64,000 nucleotides of DNA. Origin: Arthrobacter sp. MSA 4-2 (lineage in GTDB: Bacteria; Actinomycetota; Actinomycetes; Actinomycetales; Micrococcaceae). Under the pieces are notes generated by a model. The model worked only from the letters and a program-made list of their open reading frames with translations, did no database searches and was not told where the DNA came from. The DNA lies in contig NZ_JAEKGC010000012.1 of NCBI RefSeq assembly GCF_016405885.1, positions 62,001 through 126,000 of the forward strand, given 5' to 3'. Positions 61,113 through 64,000 of the stretch are shown piece after piece (within the stretch, counting starts at the first letter, position 1; every line of letters begins with the position of its first letter). Made by a program: the position numbers and the translations under genes.

Positions 61113-62813
61113 ATGACCTCGACTACCCCTGACATCAAGCCAAGAAGCCGTGCGGTAACCGACGGAATCGAGCGGGCGCCGGCGCGCGGAATGCTGCGGG
61201 CCGTCGGCATGGGCGACGACGATTTCGTCAAGCCCCAGATCGGCGTTGCCAGTTCCTGGAACGAGATCACCCCCTGCAACCTCTCACTCAACCGGCTCGC
61301 CCAGGGAGCCAAGGAGGGCGTGCACGCAGGCGGTGGATTCCCCATGCAGTTCGGCACCATCTCCGTCTCCGACGGCATCTCCATGGGCCACGAGGGCATG
61401 CACTTCTCCCTCGTCTCCCGCGAGGTCATCGCCGACTCGGTCGAGACGGTTATGGAAGCCGAGCGCATCGACGGCTCGGTCCTCCTCGCCGGCTGCGACA
61501 AGTCCCTGCCCGGGATGCTCATGGCTGCTGCCCGCCTCGACCTGGCCAGCGTCTTTCTCTACGCCGGGACGATCATGCCCGGCTGGGTCAAGCTCGAGGA
61601 CGGCACCGAAAAGGAAGTCACCCTGATCGACGCGTTCGAAGCCGTCGGTGCCTGCGCCGCCGGGAAGATGTCGGTGGGGGACCTCACCCGCATCGAGAAG
61701 GCGATCTGCCCCGGTGAGGGCGCCTGCGGCGGCATGTACACCGCGAACACCATGGCCTGCATCGGTGAGGCACTCGGTATGTCCCTGCCCGGCTCCGCCG
61801 CCCCGCCCTCCGCGGACCGCCGCCGCGACCACTTCGCCCGCCAGTCCGGCGAGGCCGTCGTGAACCTGCTGCGCCTCGGCATCACTGCCCGCGACATCAT
61901 GACCCGCAAGGCCTTCGAGAACGCCATCGCCGTCACCATGGCCTTCGGCGGTTCGACCAACGCCGTCCTTCACCTCCTCGCCATCGCCCGCGAGGCCGAG
62001 GTCGACCTCACCCTCGACGACTTCAACCGCATCGGCGACCGGATTCCCCACCTGGGCGACCTGAAGCCCTTCGGCCGGTACGTCATGACCGACGTCGACC
62101 GGGTCGGCGGCGTTCCCGTGATCATGCGTGCACTGCTCGACGCCGGGCTCATCCACGGCGACGCACTGACCGTCACCGGCAAGACCGTGGCCGAGAACCT
62201 CGCGGAGATCAACCCGCCGGACCTCGACGGCAAGATCCTGCGGGCCATGGACAATCCCGTCCACAAGACCGGCGGCATCAGCATCCTCAAGGGATCCCTC
62301 GCCCCCGAAGGCGCCGTGGTGAAGACCGCAGGGTTCGACGCCTCCATCTTCGAGGGAACCGCCCGTGTGTTCGAACGTGAGCAGGGGGCCCTGGCCGCCC
62401 TCGCCGAAGGCGCCATCAAGGCCGGCGACGTCGTCGTCATCCGCTACGAGGGACCCAAGGGCGGCCCGGGCATGCGCGAAATGCTCGCCATCACCGGGGC
62501 CATCAAGGGCGCAGGGCTCGGCAAGGACGTCCTCCTGGTCACCGACGGGCGCTTCTCCGGCGGCACCACCGGCCTGTGCATCGGGCACGTGGCCCCCGAG
62601 GCGGTCGACGGCGGTCCCATCGCGTTCATCCGCGACGGCGACCACATCCGCGTCGACATCCCCAACAAGAGCTTCGACCTGCTCGTTGACGAGGCCGAGC
62701 TGGAAGCCCGCAAGGTCGGCTGGGAGCCGCTGCCGGCCCGTTACACCAAGGGCGTCCTGGCCAAGTACGCGAAGCTGGTCCACTCGGCCTCCGAGGGCGC
62801 CTACTGCGGCTAG
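61113..62813 (+). CDS. ilvD: Dihydroxy-acid dehydratase
   Basis: 566 aa. [29 protein letters not shown] and [17 protein letters not shown] carry the cysteines for the Fe-S cluster; [33 protein letters not shown] and [22 protein letters not shown] are IlvD signatures. It makes 2-oxoacids in valine, leucine and isoleucine synthesis. An 11-bp-stem hairpin follows its stop, separating it from the ilvB leader. Complete, normal length. Confidence 0.97.
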   Translation: MTSTTPDIKPRSRAVTDGIERAPARGMLRAVGMGDDDFVKPQIGVASSWNEITPCNLSLNRLAQGAKEGVHAGGGFPMQFGTISVSDGISMGHEGMHFSLVSREVIADSVETVMEAERIDGSVLLAGCDKSLPGMLMAAARLDLASVFLYAGTIMPGWVKLEDGTEKEVTLIDAFEAVGACAAGKMSVGDLTRIEKAICPGEGACGGMYTANTMACIGEALGMSLPGSAAPPSADRRRDHFARQSGEAVVNLLRLGITARDIMTRKAFENAIAVTMAFGGSTNAVLHLLAIAREAEVDLTLDDFNRIGDRIPHLGDLKPFGRYVMTDVDRVGGVPVIMRALLDAGLIHGDALTVTGKTVAENLAEINPPDLDGKILRAMDNPVHKTGGISILKGSLAPEGAVVKTAGFDASIFEGTARVFEREQGALAALAEGAIKAGDVVVIRYEGPKGGPGMREMLAITGAIKGAGLGKDVLLVTDGRFSGGTTGLCIGHVAPEAVDGGPIAFIRDGDHIRVDIPNKSFDLLVDEAELEARKVGWEPLPARYTKGVLAKYAKLVHSASEGAYCG

Positions 62814-62822
62814 AAACCTCCG

Positions 62823-62855
62823 CGTGCTCCGTGTGCTGTGAGTGCACGGAGCACG
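62823..62855 (+). terminator. Hairpin after ilvD
   Basis: Perfect 11-bp arms CGTGCTCCGTG/CACGGAGCACG, loop 11 nt, 10 nt beyond the ilvD stop; no T-run. Confidence 0.6.
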
Positions 62856-62902
62856 AGGTCGCACGGCGCCCCGGCGTCGTGTCGACCACCGGCCGCCGAG
62901 TC

Positions 62903-62920
62903 AGTTAGTGTCCACTAACT
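62903..62920. promoter_or_regulatory. Palindrome upstream of the ilvB leader
   Basis: AGTTAGTGTCCACTAACT is a perfect inverted repeat (8-bp arms, 2-nt centre). It is nested in GTCCA...TGGAC. It is likely a regulator site or part of the ilv promoter. Confidence 0.5.
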
Positions 62921-62995
62921 GGACGCCTTGTCCAGCATGTGAGACAGCGGGGAGTGCTGTTGACACTGCACAACCCGTACGAGGAGACTTCAAAC

Positions 62996-63043
62996 ATGCA
63001 GTCAGTGAACGTAATCGTCGTCCTTACCAAGCGCGTGGCCTAA
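62996..63043 (+). CDS. ilv leader peptide (attenuation)
   Basis: 15 codons, MQSVNVIVVLTKRVA, with GAGGAGAC 7 nt upstream. Seven of 15 residues are Val, Ile or Leu, five of them in a stretch of six or seven residues. Stalling by starvation for branched-chain amino acids would control folding of the hairpin at 63074. Recognised from position, composition and downstream attenuator. Confidence 0.8.
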   Translation: MQSVNVIVVLTKRVA

Positions 63044-63073
63044 AGCCCGACCGGTAGACCCTACGTCACGCGC

Positions 63074-63109
63074 AACCCCTCACCAGCCCACCAGGCGGAG
63101 GGGTTTTTT
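63074..63109 (+). terminator. ilvB attenuator terminator
   Basis: AACCCCTC (63074-63081) pairs with GAGGGGTT (63098-63105), a 16-nt loop between, followed by a run of T (63104-63109): a classic Rho-independent attenuator 30 nt past the leader stop. Confidence 0.85.
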
Positions 63110-63181
63110 GTTTCCACAGGACAAATCGCGCACCAACTGTCCAGCACGTCAATGCAGTACACGTTCCGAAGGAAGTTTCAG

Positions 63182-64000
63182 ATGTCCAAGGGATCGCCCA
63201 TCAGCCCGGCGCTGATGGCAGCAAGGCCGGCCGCTCCTGCAGCCCCTGGCAGGGACACTGCCCACCCGGTGCAGGTAAGCGCAGTCCGGGGACCCAACAA
63301 CGTTGTGCCCCCCACCGAAATGCTCGGCTCCTCGGCGATCGTCCGGTCCCTTGAAGAGCTCGGCGTCGACGACATCTTCGGACTTCCCGGCGGAGCCATT
63401 CTGCCGACCTACGACCCGCTGATGGCCTCCACAAAGCTCCGCCACATCCTCGTCCGGCATGAGCAGGGCGCGGGGCACGCCGCCCAGGGCTACGCCATGG
63501 TCACCGGCCGCCCGGGAGTCTGCATCGCCACCTCCGGTCCCGGCGCAACGAACCTCGTCACCGCCATCGCGGACGCCCACATGGACTCGGTGCCCCTCGT
63601 CGCCATCACCGGTCAGGTCGCGAGCGCCGTCATCGGCTCGGACGCCTTCCAGGAGGCGGACATCGTCGGCATCACCATGCCGATCACCAAACACTCCTAC
63701 CTAGTCACCAATGCCAACGACATTCCCCGCGTGCTCGCCGAGGCCTTCCACATCGCCTCGACCGGCCGCCCCGGACCGGTGCTCGTCGATATCGCCAAGG
63801 ACGCCCAGCAGGGCAAGATGACCTTCTCCTGGCCGCCGAAGATCGACATCCCCGGCTACCGCACGGTCGTGCGCGGACACTCCAAGCAGGTCCGGGAGGC
63901 CGCCCGCCTGATCGCCGGTTCCACCCGGCCGGTCTTCTACGTCGGTGGCGGAGTCATCAAGGCCCACGCCGCCGCGGAGCTGAAGGAACTGGCCGAGCTG
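63182..64000 (+). CDS. ilvB: Acetolactate synthase large subunit, N-terminal part (runs off right edge)
   Basis: 273 codons in the window from ATG 63182 (GAAGGAAG upstream). After a 45-residue lead come [46 protein letters not shown] (active-site Glu), [35 protein letters not shown] and [15 protein letters not shown], the TPP-binding N domain of acetohydroxyacid synthase. It joins pyruvate with pyruvate or 2-oxobutyrate to begin branched-chain amino-acid synthesis. Transcription is under the leader attenuator. The C-terminal part and probably ilvN lie outside. Confidence 0.96.
   Translation, partial: MSKGSPISPALMAARPAAPAAPGRDTAHPVQVSAVRGPNNVVPPTEMLGSSAIVRSLEELGVDDIFGLPGGAILPTYDPLMASTKLRHILVRHEQGAGHAAQGYAMVTGRPGVCIATSGPGATNLVTAIADAHMDSVPLVAITGQVASAVIGSDAFQEADIVGITMPITKHSYLVTNANDIPRVLAEAFHIASTGRPGPVLVDIAKDAQQGKMTFSWPPKIDIPGYRTVVRGHSKQVREAARLIAGSTRPVFYVGGGVIKAHAAAELKELAEL

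Noticed and set aside
62960-62965. TTGACA as a -35 box for ilvB
   Set aside because: The spot 17 nt downstream is the leader ribosome-binding site, with no -10; a promoter upstream is more likely but could not be placed.

Overview
The window is GC-rich, densely packed DNA from a high-GC Gram-positive bacterium. It most resembles Micrococcaceae (Arthrobacter-like). The reasons are the order pncB/clpS/DUF2017/murI/MBL/rph/rdgB, many 1-8 nt gene overlaps, frequent GTG/TTG starts, class F sortase, MHS transporter, malate:quinone oxidoreductase, an MPT70/MPT83-like fasciclin lipoprotein, a SigB/F-type sigma factor and DUF2795. No insertion sequence, prophage or CRISPR array is visible. Family assignments come from recognised motifs and gene order, not from database searches.

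Layout. 1-9.9 kb: housekeeping block (NAD salvage pncB, clpS, murI, probable cAMP-phosphodiesterase-like MBL protein, sortase, rph, rdgB), then DedA and a GNAT acetyltransferase joined by a 17-bp tandem repeat of mini-ORFs, a HAD phosphatase, an exonuclease-BRCT protein and an ADP-ribosylglycohydrolase. 10-18.7 kb: aquaporin, sbcDC, two MFS transporters, a small acidic protein. 18.7-23.8 kb: Ser/Thr kinase, then a 2-oxoacid dehydrogenase operon (E1alpha, E1beta, a stand-alone lipoyl domain, an alpha/beta hydrolase) divergent from an Lrp-type regulator. 23.8-29.6 kb: NrtR-type regulator with nadA-nadB-nadC-cysteine desulfurase, a complete de novo quinolinate/NaMN module behind a clear palindromic operator. 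29.7-41.5 kb: SDR, MarR/LLM pair, RND pump, mqo, a peptide-type binding lipoprotein, fasciclin lipoprotein, tRNA-Leu, bcp, MarR.

41.8-54.8 kb is the most distinctive region. It holds a SigB/F-type sigma factor, then the whole set of ADP-D-glycero-D-manno-heptose enzymes (GmhA, GmhB, two HldE-like kinase/nucleotidyltransferase fusions), three GT9 heptosyltransferase-like proteins, two other glycosyltransferases, an SDR, an aldehyde dehydrogenase and a glycosyltransferase stub. LPS is not expected in this lineage, so the heptose probably goes to another surface glycan. Both forward operons carry SigB/F-like promoters (GTTTAG or GTGTAA, 14 nt, GGGAAC or GGGTAT), which suggests stress-sigma control by the neighbouring gene.

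54.9-64 kb: DUF2795, DHA2 MFS, small membrane protein, tRNA-Lys, an orphan histidine kinase, a D-2-hydroxyacid dehydrogenase, and ilvD followed by an ilvB preceded by a leader peptide (MQSVNVIVVLTKRVA) and an attenuator hairpin. ilvB runs off the right edge and pncB off the left edge.
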